Below are positions 1 through 11,086 of a DNA stretch of 64,000 nucleotides, in pieces (within the stretch, counting starts at the first letter, position 1; each line of letters starts with the position of its first letter). The stretch is from Margaritispora aquatica (taxonomy: Eukaryota > Ascomycota > Leotiomycetes > Helotiales > Discinellaceae): contig VJWN01000028.1 of NCBI GenBank assembly GCA_007644065.1, positions 186,001 to 250,000 of the forward strand. Direction: 5' to 3'. A model generated the notes under the pieces. That model saw only the letters and a program-made list of their open reading frames with translations. It was not told where the DNA came from and ran no database searches. Both the position numbers and the translations under genes were made by a program.

Positions 1-780
1 TACGTATCAGTGAATTGTTCGTTGAGCTTGTATCGCCACACATATCGAATCTCAAACCTAGCAACTGCGGGGACGTATACTACCGATGATGATACCAGCT
101 TTCGAACAGACAATATTCCAATCACGGCCGTCGCTGCCAGCGGTGGATCTGAGACAGCTGGTTCATTTGATCTGGCTTTTGATGGAAGTGAACTGTACGG
201 TCCGTTCGAAGGAGCCGGGGCCATTTCGTCATGGAGTATCAACATGCCTAGCGAAATGCGCCAATTCGATTATAACAGCATCACAGATGTTGTCCTTCAC
301 ATGAAATATACTTCTGTGTTTGGAGGAGGACCTCTCGCTGAAGTTGCCACGAAGTCCGTCTCGAACTATTTCAAAAACGGACCCACAACCACCGTAATTG
401 CCATCGATCTGAAGAACGAATACCCAGAGCAGTGGAAAGATATCGTGGCCAAGAAAGGTGTTTTGACGCTCACAGACGTCACGAAACTGCTGCCATTCTG
501 GATGCGTGGTGCCAGGGTCGTCGTCAATATGGTGACTTTGCTTCTCTATCCCAAACCTGAAACCGCACTTGGTACTGTGACGGTTGAGGTTGCTCCTAAA
601 TCAACCACATTGGTACAGGCAGGGGCCCCCAGTGTGGGCTCGTACTATTCGGTTTCTAACCCGATGAATGCGGGTCTTGCAATAGGGGATATATGGAAGG
701 TTTCGGGCTTGGGGGAGAATGCGGCTTATGAGCGCGGCTGGTTGATGCTAAGTGATATTACTTACCAGCCTAAGGCATAA
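1..780 (+). CDS. Tc toxin A-subunit-like protein, C-terminal end (5' partial)
   Basis: This reading frame is open from the first base and ends at the TAA at 778-780, so only the last 259 residues are in the window. They resemble the C-terminal region of bacterial insecticidal Tc-complex A subunits (TcdA/TccB type). The clearest segment is PFEGAGAISSWSINMP, followed by a block with RQFDYNSITDVVLHMKY at about residues 65-105, which in bacteria is part of the TcB-binding end. In bacteria this subunit forms the pentameric pore and docking platform of the toxin. What the fungal protein does is unknown. No intron is needed in the visible part. The missing N-terminal receptor-binding and channel regions lie outside the window, so completeness cannot be judged. 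Horizontal origin from bacteria is an inference from family distribution. Confidence 0.7.
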   Translation, partial: YVSVNCSLSLYRHTYRISNLATAGTYTTDDDTSFRTDNIPITAVAASGGSETAGSFDLAFDGSELYGPFEGAGAISSWSINMPSEMRQFDYNSITDVVLHMKYTSVFGGGPLAEVATKSVSNYFKNGPTTTVIAIDLKNEYPEQWKDIVAKKGVLTLTDVTKLLPFWMRGARVVVNMVTLLLYPKPETALGTVTVEVAPKSTTLVQAGAPSVGSYYSVSNPMNAGLAIGDIWKVSGLGENAAYERGWLMLSDITYQPKA

Positions 781-1259
781 GGTACTTAATATGTATAGCG
801 TGAAGAGCTTAAAAGAAAGATATTTCATACCATAACAACGACCCAAAAAATATAAGCTGTAGTATCATGTTCTCCGTCACTGGTGCGACTTCTAATGGAT
901 TCCTACTCGTGATGTGGAATTTAGCTATGCCATAGTCGTAGATTGGCGGTTGGAAACAACGACATTGATCAATCTCCTCTGACCTAATGAATATACAGTG
1001 GTACGTTACCATGTAAGATGTCAGGTCACCTTGAATTTATTTCTGAACTGAACTCACTACCATTGAACCACCAAGTCACAGAACCAGAATTCTTGCTTGT
1101 AGAGTAGGAAATCAGGTATAATCGAATATTAAAAAAGCAATCAAGATGCCGAAAGTCTTCTCTTTTTGGTACAAGCAATGATATAGTCTTACATTTTCTC
1201 GTACATCAACCGCCATCTTCCGATGCGGATATGCCAGTACACGATTTCAAATCAATGAA
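781..1259. other. Intergenic, convergent 3' ends
   Basis: This lies between the stop codons of two convergent genes. I see no further gene. A 67-codon minus-strand frame at 809-1012 has no recognisable features. Confidence 0.5.
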
Positions 1260-2273
1260 TTAGGACTTAGCAGTCTTCCTCTTCTTCGGTTTCGCCGCAG
1301 CTGGCTTCTTGTCTTCCTCTCCATCTTCCTCCTCCGCAGAAGCGGACCTCTTGACTCCATTGCCTGGCTTCTCAATCATCGCCACAAGCTCATCCTCATC
1401 CCAAGTCGTGATGCCCAGGTCTGCAATCTTCTCCAACCTACAGAGTCGAGATTAGTCCTCATACAGTTTCTCAATCACTCAGACCCCAAGTCCTAATCCA
1501 CAAAACAAAGAGAGCACCTACTTCGTCGGCCCAGCATCATTCCCCACAACCACAAAACTCGTGTTCTTACTCAAACTCTTCGTCAAGCTCCCCCCGTACA
1601 GCTGCACTAATTTCTCGGCGTTCTTCCTTCCCAGCACAGGTGGCACGCCGGTAACTACAATGCGCAATCCATCGAGTTGGTTGCCATTGCTCTTTAGCAG
1701 CGCCTTCACGTTGTCTGGGAGGTCCGCGTCTTCGCTCTTTCCGGGCTTCGCGGCGTTCACGGCGCGCTGCTCTGCGGGGGTAGCAGTCTTTTTCGTGGTG
1801 GCTTTAGCTTTAGGTGCGGCTGCTGGTGCGGGCTTGGATTCTTCTTCCTCGTCCTCATCCTCCAACTCCTCCTCCTTGGGCGTTTCTTCTTTGATAGCCT
1901 TCTTGGGCTTGCTAGCTCGCGCAGCCTTCTTCTTCTTCTCCTCTGCTGCTGGCGGCGCTGGCGCGGATTCGAAATCCTCCTCCTCTTCCTCCTCTGGTGC
2001 CTCTTCTTCCTTGATCGCTTTCTTGGTCTTGGTGGCTCGCGCAGTCTTCTTCTTCTTCTCGTCCACTTCCGGTGTGGGAATCGCTTCAACGCTCACACCC
2101 CCTCCCACAAGCTGATGTACTTCAACGCGCACGCCATCCTTCCCTTTGTCTTTAGCATCGCTGGAGCGCGTGCTCGCGGACTCGATGGACGCGTGCACGG
2201 AGTCGATGCCGGTCCCGATCACTACGATGTAGACGGTCGTTGAGCTGGTGCTGGTGGCTTTCTTGGGCGCCAT
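1260..2273 (-). CDS. Small BRCT-domain protein with acidic/basic repeat region
   Basis: There are two exons, 2273-1522 and 1437-1260, giving 309 aa. The intron has GTAGGT at 1521 and CTGTAG at 1438, and joins the codon AAG across the junction. Residues about 75-170 are low complexity: two similar units of Lys-rich sequence followed by a Glu run, KKKKTARATKTKKAIKEE and KKKKAARASKPKKAIKEE. The C-terminal third is a BRCT domain starting near DGLRIVVTGV, with GRKNAEKLVQLYGG and SFVVVGNDAGPTK, and exon 2 supplies LGITTWDEDELVAMI. This pattern is closest to the BRCT of the large clamp-loader subunit RFC1 (BRCT in general binds phosphopeptides or DNA 5' phosphates). No AAA+ ATPase follows, so this is not RFC1 itself. 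The KKRK tail may be a nuclear signal. The role is probably nuclear, but the partner is unknown. Confidence 0.85.
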
Positions 2274-3832
2274 CTTGTGTGTGGATTCGGATCGGAATGG
2301 GTGACAAGTATGGCGGTAGTGTTGGTGGTGGTGAGTGGCATCTTGTCTGTTTGTTTATGCACCAGGTAACTGAGGCACAGCATTGCATGGTGTCGTGCGT
2401 CATCGACAGGGTTTGGGACGAGGCTTGAAAGTCCACGGCTGTAAGTCTCGCCTTCAATAATCGAGAGACGAGACTTTTCCCTTGATATGTTTTTCATTTA
2501 TCTAACATATCAAAGCGATTTGTGTCGTGTCAAAAATTTTGTTTGTTGAAATGACGATTTTCACGCTTCCTACACCGACGCCGCCAAAGCTTGGAGACCC
2601 AAGGGACAAATAATGTTATGTGGGTGTTTCCCTACCAGAAACAGAGATCCAGAGTCTCAATTACTTAGACGGTAGTGATAGATGAGTACAAATCCTTTTT
2701 ATTAAGCCAAATACTATTGGGTCTGAACGGTACTCTGGGTTGGTTGTATGAATTAAGCTTAAATTTAGCCTCCACTTAGACAACCTGACGAAAACCTTCA
2801 GGAATACTTGGTGATTATTAACTTCCCTCACTGAAAGATGCTGTTGTATATTAAATCTAGGCAACATTTTGTATCTTTAAACTAATTAAAATTGATTAAA
2901 CGCAGCTTAACAACTCCGAAAAAGTCCTGTAACATAGAATGCCATCTCCTTTTCCCTTTCGCTTAAAATGCATTTAACCGCAATTGATTGCCGATGCCAA
3001 AGCCCTATACTACTAGGGTAGCTATAATAGCTTTGAGATTTGATTGGTTTTCTCAATATAAGCAACCAGCAAGCGACGGAATAACGAAAATACCCGGCCG
3101 TATGGCCCTTTCCAAACTCCATTGGCTTAATAGGCTGTATACCAAGACCTTGGATTCGAGTGTGAGATAACTTCAATTCAGTACGGAGGTGCAGGCGCAA
3201 GATATACTCACCATTTCATTTGCCTTCGACTTTTTTACTGGCAGAACTAGGCGAGTAAGTAAATCCTTCACCCCGCACCTCCGTACCTTTCCGGATAAAC
3301 TTAAAACATTGACCTAGCGATCTCTGGCAAAGGCCGATTGAGGCTAATGAGCCCTGGTATTTTGTTCGATAAATAAGTGCCGGTGAGGCGATCTCTTGTG
3401 GCTAAAAGAAAACACATGGATGAGTTGCGGAGGTAAGAATACAATCGCTAAGTATTAAACTAACACGAGTAGGGGTTTTAGATTTATACCCTACTAACGC
3501 GACCCGAACGAGCAACAAAACCGAGGAAAAGTACCTGTATATAGTCCTATAAGTGAGGATAATAGTAATGCTAGAATGGAGTTTTTTGATCTACTATAGC
3601 AAAAGTTAAAGAGTTTGAAAGATTTTGGTTCGGAGGAGGCCTACTAGTGCTAGTTAAATACTTAACCGCTGCACCTTCGTATGTCGTATAAGGTATCTGT
3701 TATACTGTACTACTATTTTATTGTACTACTGTTTATCCGAAACTTCATACCATCTATATATTAAACGAAAAACTTATCCAAACTCTGGTCTCCCACGACA
3801 CATCAACCTTTTCATAAGGTGATACTCTTGCA
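2274..3832. other. AT-rich intergenic region
   Basis: About 1.5 kb without a convincing gene; frames here are short and unrelated to anything I recognise. It holds a small inverted repeat at 3181-3286 (listed separately). The stretch 3440-3740 is AT-rich and TA-rich, which would fit decayed repeat DNA. The right end is the GH95 promoter. Confidence 0.45.
3181..3286. repeat. Short element with 12-bp inverted ends
   Basis: The sequence GTACGGAGGTGC at 3181-3192 is repeated as its exact reverse complement at 3275-3286, enclosing about 80 bp without coding potential. The shape is like a miniature inverted-repeat element or one end of a decayed DNA transposon. No clear target-site duplication is visible. 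Confidence 0.35.
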
Positions 3833-6361
3833 ATGAAAATAGCCCACCATTTTGGTTTTGTTGCCTGCTTAGGCCTTGCCTCGGAGACTTTCGCTGCGCT
3901 AGATCCAAGTCGCTATCTGTGGTATGCCCACTCAGCCCAGGAATGGGAGAGAGGAGTCCTGCCTATTGGCAATGGCAGGCTCGGGGCGACCATATATGGG
4001 GGTGGAAATGAAGTTGTGACTCTCAACGAAAACTCTATTTGGTCTGGTCCATTGCAAAATAGAACTCCAGCCAATGCCCTCAAGGCCTTACCAATTGCGC
4101 GTGCTGAACTTGTGGCTGGAAACATCACTGAAACCGGGCGGTTTATATTGAGAGAAATGATGGGAACAGAGAAGTCAGAACGTCAGTTCAGCTATTTCGG
4201 AAACCTCAATCTTGGCTTCGGTCATTCCGGCACTCTGAACAATTATACTCGCTGGCTGGATACCAAACGAGGCAATGTCGGCGTATCATATACCTTTTCT
4301 GGTGTCAAATATACGTAAGTGTCCAACATCTGTCCAACATCTGTCCAACATCTTCCTCACTTCCAAGCACATGAACTCTAAATAACTTTTATAGCCGTGA
4401 ATACATTGCGAGCTACCCAGCTGGCGTCATCGCTGCACGCTTTACTGCTAGTACGGTCGGCGCCCTCAATCTCACGGTCGGTTTCAGCCGGATGGCCAAT
4501 GTTTTGACCAATGTTGCTTCGGTATCAGGAAGTGTGAACTCCATCAAATTGACAGGATCCAGTGGCCAGGCCACCTCGCCTATCCTGTTCACTGGTCAGG
4601 CAAATTTTGTCAGTTCTGGTGGTTAGTATAACCTGAAGGCTTAGAAAATATTCCAGCAGTTGTGCTTACAGAATAGTAGCAACGTTTGCCGTGTCCGGCT
4701 CAAACCTTACCATATCAGGAGCTACCACCATTGATATGTTCTTCAATGCGGAAACCAACTATCGCTATGCAGCGGCGACTGATCGCGACACGGAAACAGC
4801 ACGGAAGGTTACAGCAGCAGTCAGTCAAGGTTTCAGCAAGATCAAGACGGACGCGCTCGCCGACACTGCTGCGCTCTTGGATCGTTCTTCGCTTTACCTT
4901 GGGATTTCACCGAGCAATTCGACATCACTACCTACGGATCAGCGTATTGTCAATGCGCGTAGCGCTCTCTACGATATTGAACTTGTGACACTGGCATGGA
5001 ACTATGGTCGTCATTTGCTTGTGGCTTCCTCGCGTGATACTTCAGCTTCAGTTGACATGCCAGCCAACCTGCAAGGACTTTGGAATAACAAAACTTCTGC
5101 TTCCTGGGGTGGTAAATACACAATCAATATCAACACGGAGATGAATTATTGGCCAGCAGGACAAACCAACCTGATTGAAACACAGCTACCGCTATTTGAC
5201 CTGATGAAGGTAGCTAACGTTCGTGGGAAGAAGTTAGCTACAGACATGTATGGCTGTGGGGGTACTGTCTTTCACCACAATCTCGATCTCTGGGGCGACC
5301 CTGCCCCGACAGATAACTACACGTCCTCTAGTATGTGGCCTATGGGTGCGGCTTGGCTTGCACAACATATGATGGACCATTATCGATTTACGGGGAACAA
5401 GACTTTCCTTCAGAATACGGCTTACCCATTTCTGATAGATGTGGCGACATTTTTCGAGTGCTACACCTTCGACTGGAAAGGATTCAAAACCACAGGACCG
5501 TCCCTCTCCCCAGAGAATATCTTCTACGTACCCGCCGGCCAGCTTGTCGCTGGATCTGGCGAGCCAATGGATATTGGCGTGACGATGGACAATGAACTCA
5601 TGTACGATGTCTTTTCGAGCATTGTCGAAGCAGCTGCAGTTCTTGGGGTATCGAGCACAAACACTGATCTTGTAGCTGCCAAAGCCTTTTTGCCACTTAT
5701 ACGGCCTGCACAAATCGGATCTTTGGGTGGAATAATGGAGTGGCGGGCTGACTACGCCGAAGTGTCGAAAGGACACAGGCACTTCTCACCACTCTATGCT
5801 CTGCACCCCGGGAAACAGTTTTCGCCCTTACTTAATGCAACACTGAGTAAAGCGGCAGGCGTACTTCTTGATCGACGACGCACGGCTGGATCAGGGAGTA
5901 CCGGCTGGAGCAACAGCTGGATGATCAATCTCTACGCTCGCCTCAATCGAGGTGCAGACGCGTGGGACCGAGTGCGGTTTTGGTTCACCAAATATCCACT
6001 CCCCAATTTGTGGAACACCGACAGTGGTATTAATTTCCAGATCGATGGAAACTTTGGTCTCACTAGCGGTATCACCGAAATGCTGTTGCAGAGCCACGCT
6101 GGGGTGGTGCACCTCCTCCCAGCGCTCCCTTCCGTGGCAGTGCCTTCAGGCAATGTGAAGGGTCTCAAAGCCAGGGGCAATTTCGGTATTGATATTGAGT
6201 GGTCGGGCGGAGTGTTCAAATCTGCTACTGTGACTTCCAATATTGGAGGTCAGCTCGCTCTCAGAATTCAAGAAGGGACCGCATTCTATGTCAATGGGGT
6301 TGTTTATACGGTCCCTATTGCGACAGTCCAGAATACAAAGTATACTGTCACGCTTAAGTGA
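3833..6361 (+). CDS. Secreted GH95 alpha-L-fucosidase
   Basis: The exons are 3833-4314, 4395-4621 and 4677-6361, giving 797 aa, which is normal for the family. A signal peptide is visible (MKIAHHFGFVACLGLASETFA), so the protein is secreted. The N-terminal beta domain carries the GH95 hallmark LPIGNGRLGATIYGG followed by VTLNENSIWSGP. The (alpha/alpha)6 catalytic domain contains NLQGLWNNK, the stretch NTEMNYWPAGQTNL, and the later HRHFSPLYALHPG and GSTGWSNSW blocks. GH95 enzymes hydrolyse alpha-1,2-fucosidic (some alpha-galactosidic) linkages by inversion, for example on xyloglucan. Intron 2 needs the acceptor GAATAG before 4677 to avoid an in-frame stop. Intron 1 contains three tandem 11-bp units. 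The next gene is convergent, with its stop only 43 bp away. Confidence 0.92.
4321..4353 (+). repeat. Three tandem 11-bp units inside an intron
   Basis: GTCCAACATCT occurs three times in direct succession just after the donor site of GH95 intron 1. It does not change the reading frame of the mRNA. Confidence 0.85.
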
Positions 6362-6404
6362 TGAATAGAATGGCACAACAGATAGATTGGAGGAAATTGA
6401 TAGC

Positions 6405-6775
6405 TTAGATCATTGCGTCTCTCTCAAAACACCTCGCCCTGTCAAATTTCAATCCCTTACAGCATTTTCCAAACTTCTCCGCATCAACCGCCGTATTGAA
6501 ATTCGCGTAGCACTACACAAATCATGAGCACCCATTTATCCTCTCTGATCAAAGCTCTCACATACAAATTGAGGCTGAATCGGCCCTCTGACAAGTCCCC
6601 AATCATAGATGCCACCTTGCTCTTTGCAACACTTGCTTGTGCCCCTGTTGACGGAGTCGGTGCCTTTGATGCATTGGCAGTGAAGTTGGAAATCCTGTGC
6701 GTGCGCGGAAGTGATGAAGAGGGTCGTAGTGAAAATGAGGGAGATAAGCGATGCAGTGAGGCTTGTGAGCTGCAT
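6405..6775 (-). CDS. Small secreted cysteine-rich protein (effector-like)
   Basis: The gene has two exons, 6775-6566 and 6512-6405, giving 105 aa. The intron starts GTATGTGAG and ends TGTAG, and splits between codons. The first exon begins with a clear signal peptide, about MQLTSLTASLISLIFTTTLF and on to the cleavage region ITSAHAQ. The mature part of about 78 aa has eight cysteines arranged C-x-C, CC, C, CC, C; the last four are encoded by the second exon, which an unspliced reading would miss. The even number of cysteines fits four disulphides. The order is not the hydrophobin order (C, CC, C, C, CC, C). No family is recognised. Small secreted Cys-rich proteins of this kind act outside the cell, often at host or competitor interfaces. 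The gene is convergent with the GH95 gene. Confidence 0.75.
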
Positions 6776-7761
6776 TTTATTGTAGGTTGGACTTTGATTT
6801 CGTAAATATTTGGATTTCTTTCTTTCTCTGAACTGGAGGTATATGGAGGTAGTAACTGTGTCGGATGCTTTTTTATGTATAGCAAGGCGGAATCACTTGT
6901 GCTTTGAGCGTAACACCCGAGTGGGATGTCTTCCATCTCGCCGGTACACTGAGTTACACGGTCTAGCCTTGGTGGAATAGATGCTCAGATGATGCACAAA
7001 AACAAGCACAAGCTTTAATCCCCCACCTCGTCAATCGATGTGTACATTCTCGCACATATGAAAAGTGTGTTGTAACATTATCTCCAAATCCAAGTTCGAG
7101 CATTATGTTGTAGCCAACATTTCTTTTTCACCTCATGACACCAAGCAACAAGTCCGTAGGCGAGCAAAACGACGTCACCTTCACTTCGAAGCTGGTTAAG
7201 TAGTAATCTTCTGTACGTCCTTGCGCACTTCGTCCTATAGAAAAAGTACGTAATTCCCACTCTTCGTGTAGCTCGGATATGATGACCTTTGACGCTGGTG
7301 ATTTCACGCCTCGTATGGTTGAGTATGCGAAGCACCGACCACCAGATCAATTTTCTTGCCGTTGAATGATCTATGTTCCGGTAGTACACAGCTCACGTCA
7401 CCACGTGGGACGTTGTAGAGATCGCATCCTCAGAACTCTGTGCCCCATGAATGGTTTTACGAATACCGCTGCGATACAAAGCTCGCAAAGACTAGCTTCT
7501 TATCGGTTGTTTGTAATCACTTTGCGATATCTTCTGGTAGGCAAACATCTTTAAAGTCGAGTTGAAGGAGTTCGCGTGTCTATCAGTCGAAAGCCCATTG
7601 TTTGTAGTTTAATAATTCTGGATCACAAAGTTCTAACATTCTGATTAATCTGATTAGGGTGTCTTACATTCTCGATATTGTATAAAACTTGCAAACTAAA
7701 TCTATATGGGTATCATCAGCACCTTTCAACAGAGTTCAACAGCGCCAGCTTGGCAACTAAC
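6776..7761. other. Intergenic, no gene seen
   Basis: This holds the upstream region of the Cys-rich gene and the 3' flank of the carboxylesterase. The frames at 7078-7389 and 7366-7554 show no signal peptide, domain or bias that I can support. Confidence 0.45.
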
Positions 7762-9650
7762 TCACTGCCCAAGCGCAACCCCAATACTACTCAAATACTC
7801 ACACCTCGCCCTCTGATCCGCTGGCACAATCTCCATCCCGATCTTTCTCTCACTCGCACTCAACCCCGAATTCTTAAACCTCAACCTCTGCATCGAATCT
7901 CCCCCAGTCCCACTCCAAACCTCCCACCTCGGCGCATTTGACACTTTAAACGTATTTGGATCACCCGTCCTCAAAAACGACGTCCAATACGCCTGGATCG
8001 TCTCAATATACGCCTCATCCGGCCCCGACGAATCACCCCAAATCGACGCAACCTCGGCCGTGTGCGTGACGCCCATCCCGTTGTTGGCGTTCGCTGTGGA
8101 GAGAATGTCCCAGTGATAGTTGTAGCTCGGCACTCCGGCGGCGGAGAGCGTGGCGCTGATGTTGATTCCTGGGCAATTGTACCGCATCTCGCCATAGGCA
8201 TCGGCAGTCGTGCGCCAGTACTTACCTTTGCCGGGGTAAGTGGTGTTGGTGTTTGGGTAGAGAGTGTCAATTTTGGCGAGTTGTTCAGTGGTGAGTTTGA
8301 CAAAGTTATTTTTGAGGAAGTCTTTCATGTCAGACTGGTTGTTGATTGAGCTGGGTGTGAAGATCGTGCCTTCGTTCGTGTCGTCGCCGAAGATGGAGGG
8401 TACATGAACGTACTTCCCCTCTGCGAAGAGCTTGTACGTGTAATCTGTGGTGAAGTTACCGTCGATCACGTTGGAGTACATGAATAGGGGGATTTTTCCC
8501 GCTCCGCCTGGTGTTGGGATGTTGATATTGTTCTCGGCTAGGATCTTGATGTCGAGATTGCGGAGACACTGCAGTGTGCTTGTGGCTGAGGAGCAATTCA
8601 CTCGTGAGATTAGTGCGTCGTATTGATATTGCGATTCCGCGATTGTGAGTTGGGCTCCGAAAGACTGGCTCTCTGCTGCGGCTGCGATGAAGAGCTTGTC
8701 GTTCCGACCACCATATGCACTCATTTGAAGATCAACCGACGCAGCTCCTGCAGAGGCTCCACCTATCGTCACATGTGCTGGATCACCACCAAACTGGACC
8801 CGTTAGATATGATGACGGAAATGAAGCGATGACTTACCAAATGGATATACTTCTGGATCCAATGGAGCACTTTCCTCTGGTCTAGCAATCCCGCATTAAT
8901 GTCACCGTCACCTTGAACTTCTTTACTGGCGAGGAAGCCATAAGGACCAATTCGATAATTGAAGGTCACGATGACCAGATCATGGTCGGCTGCATTGATC
9001 AAGCTATTGCCGTCCAAGTTTGGTGAAGCGAGTTCATTGAATCCTCCACCTTGAAAGAAAACGTACACAGGATGAAGAGTTGTACTTGCTGTGGGGGCAA
9101 ACACATTCAAAAATAGACAGTCCTCTTTATTGTTTGGGTCAAATGTTGTGGACGGTGTGCCATGGCAGAGTGGTCCTCGCTATTCTTGTCAGTACTTTTC
9201 AGTGAACCTTGACGTTCATAGCGAAATAAATACCTTGGTTGCTTGGTAGGATTTCCCATCCGTTACTGGGTCTTGGGGCGCTCTGAACCTCAAATTCCCC
9301 TCTGGTGCAGCTGCATATCGAATACCAAGCCACTGACTGACGCCATTCTTCTCGTTTGTACCATTGTAATTCGAATAGCCGAGATCAACAGATAAGGTAG
9401 CTTTTGATGTTTTGGCTGTGTGATGGCTGCGAGCGAGACCAAGTACAAGCCCAAGCACCAAACCAAGGATTACAAGCATAGCAATTATCGTACCCATGCC
9501 AATCCAGAGAAGTTTTCTATTCTTAGGCTTGACCTCTGGTGTATGGTTTAATGAACTTGTGAGACTGGCTGGAGTTGATGTATTTTCCTCCCCGACGGCC
9601 AGAGGGTTTTTAGACCCTATGGTCGAATCATCGTTGTTGTTTTCCATCAT
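7762..9650 (-). CDS. Membrane-anchored type-B carboxylesterase/lipase
   Basis: The exons are 9650-9234, 9179-8838 and 8793-7762, giving 596 aa. The start is the ATG at 9650 (MMENNNDDS); the open frame extends 13 codons further only through a GTG. Residues about 45-72 form a hydrophobic transmembrane helix (LLWIGMGTIIAMLVILGLVL and onward) after a basic KPKNRK stretch, predicting a type II anchor with the catalytic domain outside. The alpha/beta hydrolase domain shows QWLGIRYAAAP, the oxyanion region PVYVFFQGGGFNELAS, the nucleophile elbow GGASAGAASVDL (Ser in GASAG, where the family usually has GESAG), the acid in FGDDTNEGT and the His in GVTHTAEVASIWG. It probably hydrolyses carboxylic esters; the substrate is unknown. 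Upstream lies a short GAT trinucleotide repeat near 9712-9726. Confidence 0.9.
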
Positions 9651-11086
9651 TGCAGTCTCTTGATTCACGAGAAGTACTACGTGAGACACTCCCTGTTTAC
9701 TTTACGTCAAAGATGATGATGATGATGGTGAATGATGATGTGAATGTCAGGCTGATCGCCCTTAAGTATGAGCAAGACTATGACACGGAGATCTCCTCAT
9801 ATTTGCATCATTTGCTGACAGCTTTTTAGATTGGAAATGGAGAATTGTGAAGCTAATGAAACGAGTTAGCCTAAGGTCACAAAGGTGTGAATCATTCAAC
9901 ACGAAAAGCCACATGCAGCTGGCATCAAGCGCGAAGTCAATATACACGTGAAATATCTGCTCCCACCTTTTAACCTTAAAAACGAGTTTAGATTAGGGGC
10001 CCACAGAAGGTTATTCCCAAAATAGCCGTGCTCCCAGGTATATCCTTCGTCTGATGTTGACTGATCCTTCGGAGCGTAGAGGTCACTGGAGTCAACCTTC
10101 CTGCTGTAGGTTATTTTGCTAGATGGAGGACATTAATGAAAGTCGATGAGAGTATATTTACAGAAGAGGTTGAAAGAGAAGAAAAATAAGGCGGCAGCGA
10201 GATAAGGAGGCTCCATTAAATTCGACGCGCCAGATCGACACCAGGATCTTTGCGGCGCTGACACGAGGGCAGCACGTGTCGCTGGTTTCGCACAACATTT
10301 TCGAGGCATCGTTGAAACTTAGCCCATTTTATATCGTCAGCTAGGGGACTCTTTTGTGCTTGGATTTTTAGACCAACATTCGATAATTTGACATTCACAA
10401 ACACAAGTTGATAAATCCAGGTTGAGGAGATGTTCTGACCAAGAGCTTCTCAACCGGATGTATCTCCGCAAGCCCAAAGAATCCTTGCCAAGCTTCGCTA
10501 AATCGAGATTGTTTATTGATTTTTGGAGCCAGGGAGTCTTGTAGGATGCACATGATTCGATGGATGAGCATTCTGAACCGAATTATGAGCGTAGATAGAC
10601 TGAGTTGGGCTATATCCGCCAATAATGCCCTGTTTTCACAATGATAGTGTAGACTACTACTTCGTCTGCTTTAGTCTGTTTTCATAAGACTCTTCAAAAC
10701 TATACAACGCATATATTTCTTGTTTCCAGACACAGCATACGGGCATCTAAAAGAAGCTAGGGGCCAGTACACGCCCCCGTATAAGAGTAGTTCCCCTCTT
10801 CTTCATAGTTGCAGTAATCAGGTTTCTGCGTCTCTTCATAAAACGTCATAGACTGCTTGTAAAGTCTGTCATCTCGAGCTACATCCTCATTCTACATTGC
10901 ATGATGCTTGGAGATGATGATGGCTATCACCGCGATGGGATCCTCATACTCGTAGTGGTGCACATTGTAAGCCTTCTAACTTTATGAGCTCAAGGGACAG
11001 ATATGTACCCACGAAACTCTCCCTGCACTAATAGCACAGTCCAGCATATGGGTGTTTGAGTGTTTGGCCTGATTCAATTTTTATAT
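9651..11086. other. Intergenic, no supported gene
   Basis: About 1.4 kb without a supported gene. A 75-codon minus frame at 10395-10622 (containing SEAWQGFFGLAEIHPVEKLL) has a protein-like look and could be a relic, but no start context, splice partner or family could be fixed. The carboxylesterase promoter lies at the left end. Confidence 0.4.

Noticed and set aside
1561..2115. 184-codon plus-strand frame rich in Ser and Phe
   Set aside because: It is the reverse complement of the Lys/Glu repeats of the BRCT gene; the minus-strand gene has a domain and a valid intron.
6405..6775. Hydrophobin assignment for the Cys-rich protein
   Set aside because: It has eight cysteines, but their order is C-C-CC-C-CC-C and not the hydrophobin C-CC-C-C-CC-C.
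10395..10622. Possible GRAM-domain-like fragment on the minus strand
   Set aside because: Only about 30 residues look protein-like, and no start, splice sites or further homology could be fixed.
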